Part shown: piece by piece, positions 8,008 through 17,364 of the stretch
Layout: each line of letters starts with the position of its first letter
How positions within the stretch are numbered: the stretch's first letter is position 1
Assembly: GCA_910585465.1 (NCBI GenBank)
Contig: CAJUEW010000009.1
Span: 1-64,000, forward strand
DNA length: 64,000 bases
Direction: 5' to 3'
Source of the DNA: an uncultured Lachnospiraceae bacterium
GTDB taxonomy: Bacteria > Bacillota > Clostridia > Lachnospirales > Lachnospiraceae
Notes under the pieces: generated by a model
Database searches by the model: none
What the model was told of the DNA's origin: nothing
What the model saw: only the letters and a program-made list of their open reading frames with translations
Made by a program: the position numbers and the translations under genes

Positions 8008-8036
8008 TTGACAAACATTGTACTGTGTAGTACGAT
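8008..8036 (+). promoter_or_regulatory. padR promoter and operator
   Basis: TTGACA (8008-8013), 17 bp, TACGAT (8031-8036). A dyad GTACT-GTGT-AGTAC (8020-8033) covers the spacer and the -10 box. PadR repressors bind TACT/AGTA-type palindromes, so this is very likely the autoregulatory site. Confidence 0.7.
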
Positions 8037-8070
8037 GTATATATCAAAGGAACAAGTGAGGTGAAACAAA

Positions 8071-8403
8071 ATGAATTTAGACAAATGGAAATCGCAGATG
8101 GTTCGTGGTACACTAGAATACTGTATTTTACTCATGTTGAATAAAAAAATCTATTATGGGTATGAAATTTTACAAGAACTAAGCAAGTATCCTATTATTA
8201 CTTCTACTGAAAGTACTGTTTATCCTTTGTTGAGAAGATTACAAAAAGATAAATATTTGCAATCTACTTGGAAAGATTCAGCAGAGGGTTTGCCACCACG
8301 AAAATATTATTCACTGACACCAGAGGGAAAAGAATATTTGGAAGCCATGAATAATGAATGGAAAAATTTATTAAATGCTATGTCTGATTTGAAAGGGGAA
8401 TAA
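8071..8403 (+). CDS. PadR family transcriptional regulator
   Basis: 110 residues with the PadR winged-helix pattern: VRGTLEYCILLMLNKKIYYG, YEILQEL, STVYPLLRRLQKDK and a PPRKYYSLTPEGKEYL segment. It starts at 8071 after GAGGTGA. The gene is followed 4 bp later by a DUF1700-type membrane protein, a common pairing in Firmicutes in which PadR represses an operon responding to membrane stress or toxic compounds. Its own promoter carries a PadR-like dyad. Confidence 0.92.
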   Translation: MNLDKWKSQMVRGTLEYCILLMLNKKIYYGYEILQELSKYPIITSTESTVYPLLRRLQKDKYLQSTWKDSAEGLPPRKYYSLTPEGKEYLEAMNNEWKNLLNAMSDLKGE

Positions 8404-8407
8404 AACT

Positions 8408-8974
8408 ATGAATGCAACATTTGAAAAATATTTAAATACAATTGATAATTGCTTAAAACCACTTCCTGTTTCTGAAAGAATTGATATTGTAAAAGAAATT
8501 AAAGGTTCCATTTTGGAAATGGAAGGCGAAAAGCTCACAACAGAACAGATTTTGGACAGATTAGGAAAACCAAAAGATTTAGCAAGAGCATATCTTGGTG
8601 ATTTACTTTCAAAAGAAAGCAAATTCAGCTGGAATAGATTTCTTATAGTCTGTGCATTTTATAGCTTGGTGGGATTTTCTGGACTATTTGTAATACCGTG
8701 TTTAGCGATTGTCGCACCAACATTTATTGTATGTGGTATTATCACACCTGTTTTGGGAATTGTCAAATTAGTCGATTATCTACTTCATTTAAATATACCA
8801 TTTGTAGAATACATTGGTTTTGAATTTGGTTCTACTATATTAAGTCCAGTTCCCGTGTTTATTTTATCAATTATTATGGGTGTAATTTTATTCTTAGTAG
8901 GAAAAGGAAGTTGGAAATTGTTGGTGTACTATTGTAAGCAGGTAAGCAAAACAAAAAGCAACTTATCAATTTAA
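8408..8974 (+). CDS. DUF1700/HAAS-domain membrane protein
   Basis: 188 residues. The first 75 residues form the HAAS/DUF1700 domain (KYLNTIDNCLKPLPVSERID, then EILDRLG-like GKPKDLARAYL), typical of proteins encoded beside PadR. Three or four transmembrane segments follow (about 77-98, 98-118, and 150-172). It probably works with the PadR regulator in a membrane-linked response. Its exact role is unknown. The operon ends at the hairpin at 8988-9020. Confidence 0.8.
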   Translation: MNATFEKYLNTIDNCLKPLPVSERIDIVKEIKGSILEMEGEKLTTEQILDRLGKPKDLARAYLGDLLSKESKFSWNRFLIVCAFYSLVGFSGLFVIPCLAIVAPTFIVCGIITPVLGIVKLVDYLLHLNIPFVEYIGFEFGSTILSPVPVFILSIIMGVILFLVGKGSWKLLVYYCKQVSKTKSNLSI

Positions 8975-8987
8975 CGATTTGTTTTCT

Positions 8988-9020
8988 AAGCAGTTAGTCT
9001 ATACGATTGACTGCTTTTTT
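8988..9020 (+). terminator. Terminator of the padR operon
   Basis: AAGCAGTTA pairs with TGACTGCTT (one G-U), followed by TTTTTT. It lies 14 bp after the stop codon of the DUF1700 gene. Confidence 0.75.
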
Positions 9021-9087
9021 CATACCCAGAAGGGGGCTTATGGTATTTTACAAATATAAAGGAAAGCATATCAGAGCCAGCAACAAG

Positions 9088-9612
9088 TCACCTATAGATT
9101 TCCATTAACAATGTAAGCTGTCTTTGAGGTGATAATGCCGCTTCTGGCTCATCAAAAAGATACAGACCATTTGCCCGCAGATTATTCTGTGCCAACTCCA
9201 GAAAACTCTCTCCATGTGATTTTTCATGGTATCTAGCCGAAGGATGCTCGATATCTGCATATTCCTCTTCCTGAGTTGCAACATTATAAAAACTTTCAGC
9301 CCGAAGGAAATACCCCCATTTTTCCTTCCTGTATCCTCTTGAAATTCTTATTACATCGCATAATTCCGAATGAGTGTCATGTGTAGAAAAAAAATAATTT
9401 TTTGTACCACCTTCCGGATTAAATCCATGAGCTATTGCGATCGCTTCCAATAATGTTGATTTTCCACTACCATTTTCTCCAACGAAAAGAGTAATTGAAT
9501 TATTAAACTCAAGTCTTTCAATACCTTTAAATGCTTCTATTTTCTTCAAGTAACTATCATCATCTATCTTATCCCAATCGAACATTACTCCCTGTATAAA
9601 CTGATTGTTCAT
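9088..9612 (-). pseudogene. C-terminally truncated AAA/ABC-type ATPase
   Basis: 174 residues starting at ATG 9612 after AAGGGG. Present are the Walker A motif GENGSGKST (about residue 46), the Walker B region LYLFDEPEAALSP near the end, and a GESFLEL signature-like segment. The frame stops after LTLLMEIYR, just where the H-loop and last strands should follow; intact relatives are about 230-250 residues. The sequence after the stop shows no continuation. It is probably inactive. Confidence 0.75.
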
Positions 9613-9672
9613 CAAACATCCCCTTTTAAGGAAAATTTTTTCTGCACATCCAAGCTGGAATTGATGGTGATA

Positions 9673-9843
9673 TTAAAGCAATTCCATAGCCCTTTTATAC
9701 AATGAATCTAATTCACAGCTTCCACATTCTTTGTCTGCTTGCTTGATTGCTGATACTAAAGTGTCTTTATCGGCTTTTCCCTCTAACCATTGTTGTGCGG
9801 GAATAGATATTAAATCCCAACCAGACGCAACGAACTTCTCCAT
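9673..9843 (-). CDS. 56-aa small ORF, possible gene remnant
   Basis: The frame begins MEKFVASGWDLISIPAQQWL and contains a KQADKECGSCELDSLYKR segment with two cysteines. It is well composed and looks like real coding sequence, but I do not recognise the family. No good ribosome site precedes the ATG and an in-frame TAG lies shortly upstream, so it may be the tail of a larger lost gene. The rest of 9613-10017 shows nothing else. Confidence 0.35.
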   Translation of the reverse strand: MEKFVASGWDLISIPAQQWLEGKADKDTLVSAIKQADKECGSCELDSLYKRAMELL

Positions 9844-10017
9844 AATAGATTTGAATGCCGATACAGATATGAAAGAAAAAATTGGTGCAGTCTATGACGT
9901 AGATAATCTTCCAGTTTATTGTGCTGCGAAACAACTATCAAAAGTCATGCAGCCCCACCCAGACTTTTCCAGTGCCGATATCAGCATTTAACATATCAAT
10001 ACCTTTTTTACATATGC

Positions 10018-10968
10018 CTACACAAGTTGCTTCCCATATCGCTCCAAGTAGGCGACGGCTGTTTCTAAGGACACCCCGATTTTTTCCTGCAGCCTTTTCA
10101 AAATATCCGCATCATCCAGGCCAAACTCCTGCCCCATTTCAATAATCTCTTCTGCTTTTCCTTCTGCTTTTCCAGCCTCTCTTCCTTTGCGAATCAACTT
10201 TTCAGATTCGGTCTCAATTACTGTTCCGCCCATAATATTCACCAGCCTTTCTTCGCTTTTATTTCCATTTGTAATATGTGTAATAATGGTATTTACAAAT
10301 CCCATGAGATCTATCATCTCATCATCTGCTAATTCACCTTTTTTATGCAGCCGAACCATTTCATTTCTAAAATACTCTAAATCTTCTGCCGCATTCTCTA
10401 TATTATTTTCAGAAGTAATATCCTTTTCATACCTCGCAATATAAAAAGGAATATAGGGGAATAATCTCTTTTCAACAATGCGTTCCTTTGTAAATTCCTC
10501 CAGAATGATATTCTCAGAATTATAATTCACTTCCTGTCCATCCGGAAATGTAAATGTGATCCTTGTTATTTTCGGTGTTTTTTCCGTTCTTTTGATATAA
10601 ATAATCGAAAATCTCGGCATGGGAATCGTTGCATGGCCAATATCCCATGCTGCAAATTGCCTGGCAACAATAAATGCATACTCTGCAATTCTGATTGCCA
10701 TGGAACCGTCATCATAACTCTGGCACTCCAAAAGATAGACCTCTTTTCCAATCTTAATTACAAAATCTGAAATCTGTTCTTTGATATCTTTACTTCCATC
10801 TGTAGTCTCACTTTCGGTCAAATACCCCTCCGATGGTAAAGTTTCTACCTTCACATCCATAGGGTAATTCTTCCCAAATGTGTCATTGATCACAGAAATA
10901 AACAATCTCTTGTGTTTGCTCTTCATTGTCTTAAACACGTTATCGTAATCCGGTGTCTTTTTCTGCAT
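10018..10968 (-). CDS. Rpn family PD-(D/E)XK nuclease/putative transposase
   Basis: 316 residues from ATG 10968; a longer reading from a TTG at 11055 exists but has no better ribosome site. The N-terminal domain shows DYDNVFKTMKSKHKRLFI, KEQISDFVI, then YLLECQSYDDGSMAIRIAEY, the PD-(D/E)XK nuclease-like core of Rpn (recombination-promoting nuclease) proteins. The C-terminal part has a Lys/Glu/Gly-rich spacer (GREAGKAEGKAEE) before a short helical tail, as in most Rpn proteins. These are selfish or recombination-associated genes in gut bacteria. The frame is intact. Confidence 0.85.
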   Translation of the reverse strand: MQKKTPDYDNVFKTMKSKHKRLFISVINDTFGKNYPMDVKVETLPSEGYLTESETTDGSKDIKEQISDFVIKIGKEVYLLECQSYDDGSMAIRIAEYAFIVARQFAAWDIGHATIPMPRFSIIYIKRTEKTPKITRITFTFPDGQEVNYNSENIILEEFTKERIVEKRLFPYIPFYIARYEKDITSENNIENAAEDLEYFRNEMVRLHKKGELADDEMIDLMGFVNTIITHITNGNKSEERLVNIMGGTVIETESEKLIRKGREAGKAEGKAEEIIEMGQEFGLDDADILKRLQEKIGVSLETAVAYLERYGKQLV

Positions 10969-11091
10969 ATTCTCTTTATCCCTTCGCTGCTTCCCTGATT
11001 GAAAAAAGGTAAGATATCTTATCCTTATTATATCGTTAATTACCTTCCCTGGCAACCAAAAAGAAACCTAAACATCTATCTTCATCTATAA

Positions 11092-11139
11092 TTGACAATC
11101 CCCCGCCCACCCTATATAATATCTTTATTACACATGTAA
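11092..11139 (+). promoter_or_regulatory. blaI-blaR1 promoter with BlaI operator
   Basis: A near-ideal promoter: TTGACA (11092-11097), 17 bp, TATAAT (11115-11120). The dyad TTACA-CA-TGTAA (11128-11139) overlaps the expected transcription start. This is the BlaI/MecI operator pattern, so the operon is autorepressed. The same box type occurs at 1963-1974 and 17317-17328. Confidence 0.8.
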
Positions 11140-11157
11140 GATTAGGAGGGATTTACC

Positions 11158-11556
11158 ATGGCCGCTCTGCCGCAGATTTCCGAAGCTGAATATGAAGTAA
11201 TGAAGGTCGTATGGAAATACGCGCCCATCAATACCAACGAAATCACTGAGAAATTACTGAAAACCACCGCCTGGAGTCCTAAGACGATACAGACCCTGAT
11301 CAAACGTCTTGTAACCAAAGGCGCTCTTGCCTATGAAAAGCAGAGCCGGGTATTCGTCTATACCCCATTGGTAAAGGAAAAGGAATATATTGGCCAGGAA
11401 AGCAGTTCTTTCCTGAAACGTTTCTATGATGGAGATATCACTGCCATGCTCTCTGAGTACATAGAAAACGACAGACTGTCTGATTCAGAGATCGAACACC
11501 TGCGCTCTCTTCTTTCCACAACAAAACCCGGTAAAGGAGGCAGACTGCATGACTGA
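11158..11556 (+). CDS. blaI: BlaI/MecI family transcriptional repressor
   Basis: 132 residues. A winged-helix domain covers residues 1-75 (ISEAEYEVMKVVWKYAPINT, then SPKTIQTLIKRLVTKGAL). The C-terminal dimerisation region includes the area cleaved in BlaI/MecI on induction. It overlaps blaR1 by 8 bp. In known systems the repressor is inactivated by BlaR1 when beta-lactam binds the sensor. No intact beta-lactamase gene is in the window, and the boxes near 1963 and 17317 point to the lipoprotein-like paralogs as targets. Confidence 0.93.
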   Translation: MAALPQISEAEYEVMKVVWKYAPINTNEITEKLLKTTAWSPKTIQTLIKRLVTKGALAYEKQSRVFVYTPLVKEKEYIGQESSSFLKRFYDGDITAMLSEYIENDRLSDSEIEHLRSLLSTTKPGKGGRLHD

Positions 11557-13414
11557 TTTTATCATTCATTTCCTAATAAGCAATCTGTTCATCAGCGGTA
11601 TCATCGGGCTCCTTATGGCCGTTAAGCATTTATTCCGAAACAGCCTGTCCGGCCGGATGCAGTATCATCTGTGGTTTTTGCTGCTCGGACTTCTGGCCGT
11701 TCCTTTCATACCGCTGCGTTCAGTCAGATTCTCTCGGATATTCTCCCGGCTTGCATTCTTTCAAAATTTCTCCGTGTCATATACAGGGAATGCAGCAAGA
11801 GAACAAATGACTGCCGATCCGACCGGAAATATGGACTGGCTGAATGATTTTACTCTTTCTGTAAGCAGCGGCACCTCTTCCGTTACCGGAAACATACTGC
11901 TGGGAATCTGGATTGCAGGCATCCTTGTAATGGTGGTGTTCCTGGTGAAGGCTTTCCTCCGGTTACAAAACCTGAAACAGTCTGCGCTTCCTCTACAACA
12001 TCCCAAAATCCGCAGACTGTATCATGAATGCCTGCATGAGATGAAGATAACAAAAAATATTCCCATATACAGCACCGCATTTTTGAAATCGCCCATGATT
12101 GTAGGGCTTCTAAGGCCCCGCATCTATTTTCCGATTCATTTAATCTCAGATTATGATGAAAATGAAACGGAGATTAAAAATACCCAAAAGCCATCCTGTA
12201 ATCCGTACCGCCTTGAGACAAGCGGGCTTCGTCCAATAAGATATATGCTGCTGCATGAATTACAGCACTACAGACATAAAGACGCACTGGCTAATTATCT
12301 GATAGTCCTTGCCAGAATTATTTACTGGTTCAATCCCGTTGTGTGGCTTGCACTGAGAGAAATGCAATGCGACAGAGAGGTTGCCTGCGACACCTCCGTA
12401 CTGAACATGCTTGATGGGGATTCTTATGGAGATTATGGAAATACATTGATCAGTTTTGCCGAAAAGATCTCTCATGCTTCCATCCCCTTTGCCGTCAATC
12501 TCAGCGGAACGATGACACAGATGAAACGGCGCATCATGAACATTGCCGCCTATGAAACACCAACATTAAAGAAGAAGCTGAAAGGCATGGCTGCTTTTTT
12601 GCTGACATCCGTTCTTCTGACCAGCCTGGCGCCGATATTATCTACATATGCGGCAGAGGACAGCCACTACCGATGGAAATCCTCTTCAAAGAACGTCACC
12701 TCCCTGGATCTTTCGTCTTATTTTGGAGAATATGAAGGAAGTTTTGTTTTGTATAATCTTGAGCAGGACGTATGGGGCATCTACGATATAGAGCATGCCT
12801 CCTTACGGCGCTCTCCTGACTCCACATACAAAATGTATGACGCATTGTTTGGACTGGAAGAAGGTATTATTACACCGGAAGATTCCAAAATGGAATGGGA
12901 TGGGGAAAACTATCCGTTTAAGGAATGGAATGCTGACCAGACCCTGACATCCGCCATGCGCTCTTCAGTCAACTGGTATTTCCAGGGGATTGATAAACAG
13001 CTTGGATCTGCTTCTGTTAAGAACTACATTCAGAAAATCGGATATGGCAATGAAAACACAGAAGCCGGTCTCCCTTTCTATTGGTTGGAATCTTCCCTAA
13101 AGATTTCTCCCATAGAACAGGTAGAACAACTGGTCAGACTATATAACAACGCCTTCGGATTCCAACCTGAAAATGTCGAGGCAGTAAAGGATTCCATCTG
13201 TCTCTCCTTATCAGAAACAGGAACTATCTATGGGAAAACCGGAACAGGAAGCATCGATGATTCGAATGTAAACGGATGGTTTGTCGGATACGTTGAAACC
13301 GCCGGCAATACATACTTTTTTGCTGCCAATATCGGCGCCGGCGCTGATGCCTCCGGAGCGAATGCGGCTGAAATAACCATGTCCGTCCTATCAGATATGA
13401 ATATATGGAAATAA
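11549..13414 (+). CDS. blaR1: BlaR1 beta-lactam sensor/signal transducer, M56 metallopeptidase
   Basis: 621 residues. The N-terminal half has about four transmembrane segments and the M56 zinc protease motif HELQH (about residue 236) with a downstream CDREVACD acid segment. The C-terminal half (from about residue 375) is an extracellular penicillin-binding sensor with all three motifs: STYK (SxxK), SVN (SxN) and KTGTG. This is the complete architecture of a working BlaR1: beta-lactam acylates the serine, the protease is activated and BlaI is inactivated. The start ATG lies inside the blaI end, so the pair is coupled. Confidence 0.93.
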   Translation: MTDFIIHFLISNLFISGIIGLLMAVKHLFRNSLSGRMQYHLWFLLLGLLAVPFIPLRSVRFSRIFSRLAFFQNFSVSYTGNAAREQMTADPTGNMDWLNDFTLSVSSGTSSVTGNILLGIWIAGILVMVVFLVKAFLRLQNLKQSALPLQHPKIRRLYHECLHEMKITKNIPIYSTAFLKSPMIVGLLRPRIYFPIHLISDYDENETEIKNTQKPSCNPYRLETSGLRPIRYMLLHELQHYRHKDALANYLIVLARIIYWFNPVVWLALREMQCDREVACDTSVLNMLDGDSYGDYGNTLISFAEKISHASIPFAVNLSGTMTQMKRRIMNIAAYETPTLKKKLKGMAAFLLTSVLLTSLAPILSTYAAEDSHYRWKSSSKNVTSLDLSSYFGEYEGSFVLYNLEQDVWGIYDIEHASLRRSPDSTYKMYDALFGLEEGIITPEDSKMEWDGENYPFKEWNADQTLTSAMRSSVNWYFQGIDKQLGSASVKNYIQKIGYGNENTEAGLPFYWLESSLKISPIEQVEQLVRLYNNAFGFQPENVEAVKDSICLSLSETGTIYGKTGTGSIDDSNVNGWFVGYVETAGNTYFFAANIGAGADASGANAAEITMSVLSDMNIWK

Positions 13415-13416
13415 AA

Positions 13417-13459
13417 AAGACCGGAGATACAGTACCATTATTACTGTTATCCGGTCTTT
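13417..13459. terminator. Bidirectional terminator between blaR1 and the paralog operon
   Basis: Outer stem AAGACCGGA / TCCGGTCTTT and an inner ACAGTA / TACTGT stem, with A-rich and T-rich flanks. It separates the convergent blaI-blaR1 operon from the minus-strand operon ending at 13480. Confidence 0.75.
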
Positions 13460-13479
13460 ATTAATTTTCACTGTATCTG

Positions 13480-14721
13480 TCACCTGCTCCCCACCCGGTA
13501 TTGATACTTCGGTATCTCCTGGATTCCATTATCCAGAACTAAATTACCTATATATTGAAAACTCCCGTCCTCTGCAAACCGCACAGTAAGTTCATGAGTT
13601 ATGACTGCTTCATTGCATATGACCATGTCACACAAAGCATCTACAGTCAATGTAATCGTTCCGTCCCCATTCTCCTTTATGTCTGTAACCTCTGGCACAG
13701 AAGTTCCGAAAAAGTTCGGAATATAATTCAAACATCCCAGCCGTTCCCACACATAGTTTCCAGACTCCTCATCAATCACTGCATATTCCCGTATCTGCTC
13801 CGCCGTTACTGGAAGATACTCCATAATCAGACTCTCAAACTCCTCTGGTGGTATCCCGTCCAAATAATTTTCAGATGAAAAACTCCCCTGATACTTCATC
13901 TGATACAGATACTCATATAGCCCATTGTAATCCAGCTCTTCCATGTGTCCATTATCCCAATCAGAACACAACAGATTATTTCCCTTATATCCTATAAACC
14001 GGACGCATTTTTCAGACATCTCCTGATATTCTTCATCCATAGGCTTTATCCTGACCAGAGAACTCCCATCAACAATCTCTGTTACTTCCGGCGGCTCCGG
14101 AACACACACCTCATAACCGAACCAGCCTTTTTCAGTATATTTCCATTCCTTTATTCTGGTAAAAGAAATGTATTCCATTCTCGGTATTCCTTCTCTATTC
14201 CAAACTCCCCTTGCGCTCAGAATGTACATATCAGTTCCATCAAAAATATATTTTCGTCTTGCTATACCACCATTAAACTGAATCTCATAGATAATTACGG
14301 ATCCACTTTTCCCTTTCGCACATTCTTTTAAATAATCCTCTGCTTTTTCGTAGTTTCCCATGCTGGAATATATTAACGAAGAATAAACCGGCTCCCCTGT
14401 TTCCTTAAGTTTATCCTGCATCTCAAGAATTGTCTCCTCAGAAAGAGTAACATCAGATGCCTCACCTTTCTCTGCATGTACGAAAGTATCATGAATAATT
14501 TCCATCATCCATTTGCAATCGGCTTCAGCTTCTTTTCTTTCTTTTTCATCAACTGGAAGATCATAGCCTTTTTCCCACTGCTGCTCCTCTTCTTTCCCGA
14601 TACTTTCTGCCCGTTCCTCTGAAGATTCCCCCGGTATTTCCTTTTCTTTCCCACACGCACACAGGATAACGACAAGCACAGTAACCATAACCAGCATAAT
14701 AAATTTCTCCTTTAATATCAT
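13480..14721 (-). CDS. Lipoprotein, divergent paralog 3 of the five-member family
   Basis: 413 residues. The signal peptide has a basic n-region, the hydrophobic MLVMVTVLVVILCAC and a lipobox ending in Cys, then a Glu/Lys-rich linker. It keeps the family plan: a TEKGW block, a GNNLLCSDWDNGH block, YLPVTAEQIREY and ENGDGTITLTVDAL, but it lacks the WPDY/SDYAFTN motif of the close paralogs. The start at 14721 (SD GGAAGGA) is preferred because it gives the signal peptide its positive charges; an internal ATG at 14697 with AAAGGAG is possible. It is the last gene of a three-gene operon, 4 bp after the previous gene. Confidence 0.8.
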   Translation of the reverse strand: MILKEKFIMLVMVTVLVVILCACGKEKEIPGESSEERAESIGKEEEQQWEKGYDLPVDEKERKEAEADCKWMMEIIHDTFVHAEKGEASDVTLSEETILEMQDKLKETGEPVYSSLIYSSMGNYEKAEDYLKECAKGKSGSVIIYEIQFNGGIARRKYIFDGTDMYILSARGVWNREGIPRMEYISFTRIKEWKYTEKGWFGYEVCVPEPPEVTEIVDGSSLVRIKPMDEEYQEMSEKCVRFIGYKGNNLLCSDWDNGHMEELDYNGLYEYLYQMKYQGSFSSENYLDGIPPEEFESLIMEYLPVTAEQIREYAVIDEESGNYVWERLGCLNYIPNFFGTSVPEVTDIKENGDGTITLTVDALCDMVICNEAVITHELTVRFAEDGSFQYIGNLVLDNGIQEIPKYQYRVGSR

Positions 14722-14725
14722 ATTT

Positions 14726-16012
14726 TCATCCTTCCGTTCCAGTTATTATGGGAATTTCCAATTCTCTTTTCTCTATGGCATTAGACAGATATCTAAAAGT
14801 TCCATCCTCAAATGGCTGTACAACAACTATATTTGTAAATGCATAATCGGAATTATAGTCTGGCCATACTCCATCTATATACAGCGTAATCGTTCCATCG
14901 CCGTTCTCTGCATAATCGACCACCTCTCCAAAGGGAGGATACGGCCTTGAATATATCATTTTATATGGATACGTGCCGCTGCCCTCATCATATCCGCATA
15001 ATTCCCTTACCTTTTCTACTGACACCGGAAAATATGTCGTCATGATTTGTTCATATAGCTCTGCAGGAATGACCTGATTTTCTGCTTTCAGGATTTCTCC
15101 TGTGTAAATCCGGTAGATATCTTCAAACATACACGGCATCAGAATATCCCCTACATTACTGCTGTCCCAGTTTGTCACAAGCATATTGTAGTTTACATAG
15201 CTTAATCTGGAAATATATTTTTCTGTCAGTTCCCTGCACTGATCTGAAATCGGCATGATCCGCCAGTACTGGCGCAGACTTGAATGCGGAATCAGTATCT
15301 CATATGAATAGATGAAATATCCTTTCTCAGTTAGTTTCATTTCTGCTATATTGTTTACCAAAGTACTCCTAATCTCGGGGGTACCGCCCTGCTGCCAGCC
15401 GATTCCCACATAATAGGTCTGAAGCTTATCGTCCCGGTATATGAAAGTAAATGCGCCAATCAGGCCGTCAGGGTTAACCTCATATATCGTAAACATTGAG
15501 TCACGCTTCTCCAGATAGTCCGAGTAAAAACTCTGAATCTTTTCTGGATTTACCATATTACAATCTTCAGTAATGCTTACAAATCCGGCCTGTCCAAAGA
15601 GGGCTACGACCTCTTTACACTGTTCGCCCGTGAAGTCTACAATATTTGACGCAAAGGATGAACTGCCTATAACCTCTATATCTCTATACACTTCTTTCAC
15701 CTGCTCTGCCGCCGCTAAGGCCTGCTCCTGAAGCTGCCTTTTCTCATCTTCCGTAATAAGGCATTTCTCTGACTTTTGAAATACATCTGAGGAATCAGGA
15801 GAATCATCTGCTGATTTCCCTGCTGCATCTTCTATACTTTTTACTTCATGACTGTTCACTGGAGCCCCTGTCGAATGCTCCCTGTCTTCCATAAGAACGT
15901 CTGCCTCTTTTTGCCTGGACTGCTTTAAAATAATGGCGCTGGCTATTATGACTGCCAACAGCATTATAAAAAGGACTCCCCACCTTCTTATCATCCATTT
16001 TACATTTTCCAC
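14726..16012 (-). CDS. Membrane-anchored protein, paralog 4
   Basis: 428 residues from GTG 16012, which shares its G with the TAG of the upstream gene (TAGTG) and is preceded by GGGGAG. This gives the start VENVKWMIRRWG, matching MEEMKWTIEKYG of paralog 2, whereas a longer ATG reading (16072) would overlap the upstream gene by 61 bp. One hydrophobic segment (about residues 13-32) without cysteine anchors it, so it is a transmembrane rather than lipid-anchored member. It has the same blocks as paralogs 1 and 2 (LTEKGYFIYS, YISRLSYVNYN, CMFEDIYRIYTGE, TLYIDGVWPDYNSDYAFTN). Confidence 0.82.
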   Translation of the reverse strand: MENVKWMIRRWGVLFIMLLAVIIASAIILKQSRQKEADVLMEDREHSTGAPVNSHEVKSIEDAAGKSADDSPDSSDVFQKSEKCLITEDEKRQLQEQALAAAEQVKEVYRDIEVIGSSSFASNIVDFTGEQCKEVVALFGQAGFVSITEDCNMVNPEKIQSFYSDYLEKRDSMFTIYEVNPDGLIGAFTFIYRDDKLQTYYVGIGWQQGGTPEIRSTLVNNIAEMKLTEKGYFIYSYEILIPHSSLRQYWRIMPISDQCRELTEKYISRLSYVNYNMLVTNWDSSNVGDILMPCMFEDIYRIYTGEILKAENQVIPAELYEQIMTTYFPVSVEKVRELCGYDEGSGTYPYKMIYSRPYPPFGEVVDYAENGDGTITLYIDGVWPDYNSDYAFTNIVVVQPFEDGTFRYLSNAIEKRELEIPIITGTEG

Positions 16013-17241
16013 TATTCTGGCTCCCCATACATCTCTTCCCACTGTTCTTCTGTCAAACGGGGTTTGTGCCATGTTGCCTCATAATTGTCTTCCGACGGTA
16101 TAATCCGGTTCGATACATATTGCACTCCTCCATTATCCAAAGGGCGGATCACAACCTCATGTGCATACACTTTTGAAAGGCTTTTATAAGGGAATACCGC
16201 TTGGACCGTAAGCGTTATCGTTCCATCTTCGTTTTCCGTATACCTGACCACTTCTGGAAATGGGTACTCCGGATACTCCGCTTCAAAAAAACCTCTCGGT
16301 TTATATTCGTAAGTTTCATCCTCTGAATGGAAAACGGTTTTGGACTTAACCGCGTCGCTTTCTATATTAAAGTACGTTTTAATTACACTTTCAAACTCTT
16401 CCTTCGGTATCCTGTATACTGCACCGACTCCCAGGTTATCATCCATGCCATAGGGGATATGCTGATTATTGATCTTAGGATAGAAAATGTCATACAAATC
16501 ATAAAAATCTAAATCTCCAAAGTCTGCCTCATTCCAGTCCACAAGGAACATGTTATTCCGCTCATAACTGACTGGCAGAATATACTGCCGGTTCAACTCC
16601 CTGCATTTTTCATCTAACGGCTGCACTCGGAACGCGATATAGTCTTCTGCATCGCTTAGTGTGAGTGCATACAGCTCTTCGGAATAATAACTGCCTGAAA
16701 ACAGTAAGTAACCGTCTTTTGTATACTCCCAGTGGTCTGCTAAGTAACTGGCCGTAAATACATTCTGCATATCTTTATTTTCATATTTATAGTAATTAGT
16801 CCCCACAATTACTTCCCCGTCTTTTGTCCGCAGATCATATTTCACGATTCCGTCCAACGCACCCTCCAGGTCGTTAATCTTGATAATAGTAAGATCGCCC
16901 TCTTCCTTTGCACCTACTTTTTCGCAGAACCGGACCACCTGATCTGCCTCCGTCATATCGATTTGATTTTTTGCGTCAATTGCCGCATACCCGTTATCTC
17001 CTAAGCGATTTACGATACTTCGGAAGACTTCTAAATCATCCATGCTGCCTTCATCATCCGCTTTCCTAAAAAGGTCATAGCAGATCTCAACTACTGGTTC
17101 TGTTTCTTTTTGAATATTTTGCTTAAGTTCGGCATTATTCCCATTTTCAATATTCTTTTGCTCCATTTGAGATGTATTGCTGCATCCCGTAATGCAGAGC
17201 AATAATATAAAGATAAGGAATTTGCTGTATCTTTCTCTCAT
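16012..17241 (-). CDS. Lipoprotein, paralog 5, first gene of a BlaI-box operon
   Basis: 409 residues. The signal peptide reads RYSKFLIFILLLCITGC, with a good ITGC lipobox. The body follows the family pattern in a diverged form: YTKDGYLLFSG, YILPVSYERNNMFLVDWNEA, a YFNIESDAV block and a final EVVRYTENEDGTITLTVQAV. The function of the family is unknown. It is the promoter-proximal gene of the operon 17241-13480. Two promoter-like sites with TTACA-type dyads lie upstream. Confidence 0.82.
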   Translation of the reverse strand: MRERYSKFLIFILLLCITGCSNTSQMEQKNIENGNNAELKQNIQKETEPVVEICYDLFRKADDEGSMDDLEVFRSIVNRLGDNGYAAIDAKNQIDMTEADQVVRFCEKVGAKEEGDLTIIKINDLEGALDGIVKYDLRTKDGEVIVGTNYYKYENKDMQNVFTASYLADHWEYTKDGYLLFSGSYYSEELYALTLSDAEDYIAFRVQPLDEKCRELNRQYILPVSYERNNMFLVDWNEADFGDLDFYDLYDIFYPKINNQHIPYGMDDNLGVGAVYRIPKEEFESVIKTYFNIESDAVKSKTVFHSEDETYEYKPRGFFEAEYPEYPFPEVVRYTENEDGTITLTVQAVFPYKSLSKVYAHEVVIRPLDNGGVQYVSNRIIPSEDNYEATWHKPRLTEEQWEEMYGEPE

Positions 17242-17307
17242 ATGACCTCCTTCTTTCCCTCTTTTTAAACTCGTTCATATTATGTTCTCATAGTTTATAA
17301 TTTATTT

Positions 17308-17336
17308 TCCATAATATTACATTTGTAAGACTTGAA
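17308..17336 (-). promoter_or_regulatory. Proximal promoter/BlaI-type operator of the paralog operon
   Basis: On the minus strand, TTCAAG (17336-17331) and TATGGA (17313-17308) are 17 bp apart, with the perfect dyad TTACAAATGTAA (17317-17328) in the spacer. The layout is the same as at 1954-1982, which strengthens both. Confidence 0.6.
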
Positions 17337-17364
17337 TCTAAAAAAATATATCTGCCACACCCAA

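Noticed and set aside
7747..8113. Hydrophobic minus-strand frames across the C-run
   Set aside because: The homopolymer breaks the frame, the upstream half runs antisense into padR and its promoter, and the two frames end at different stops. At best a remnant.
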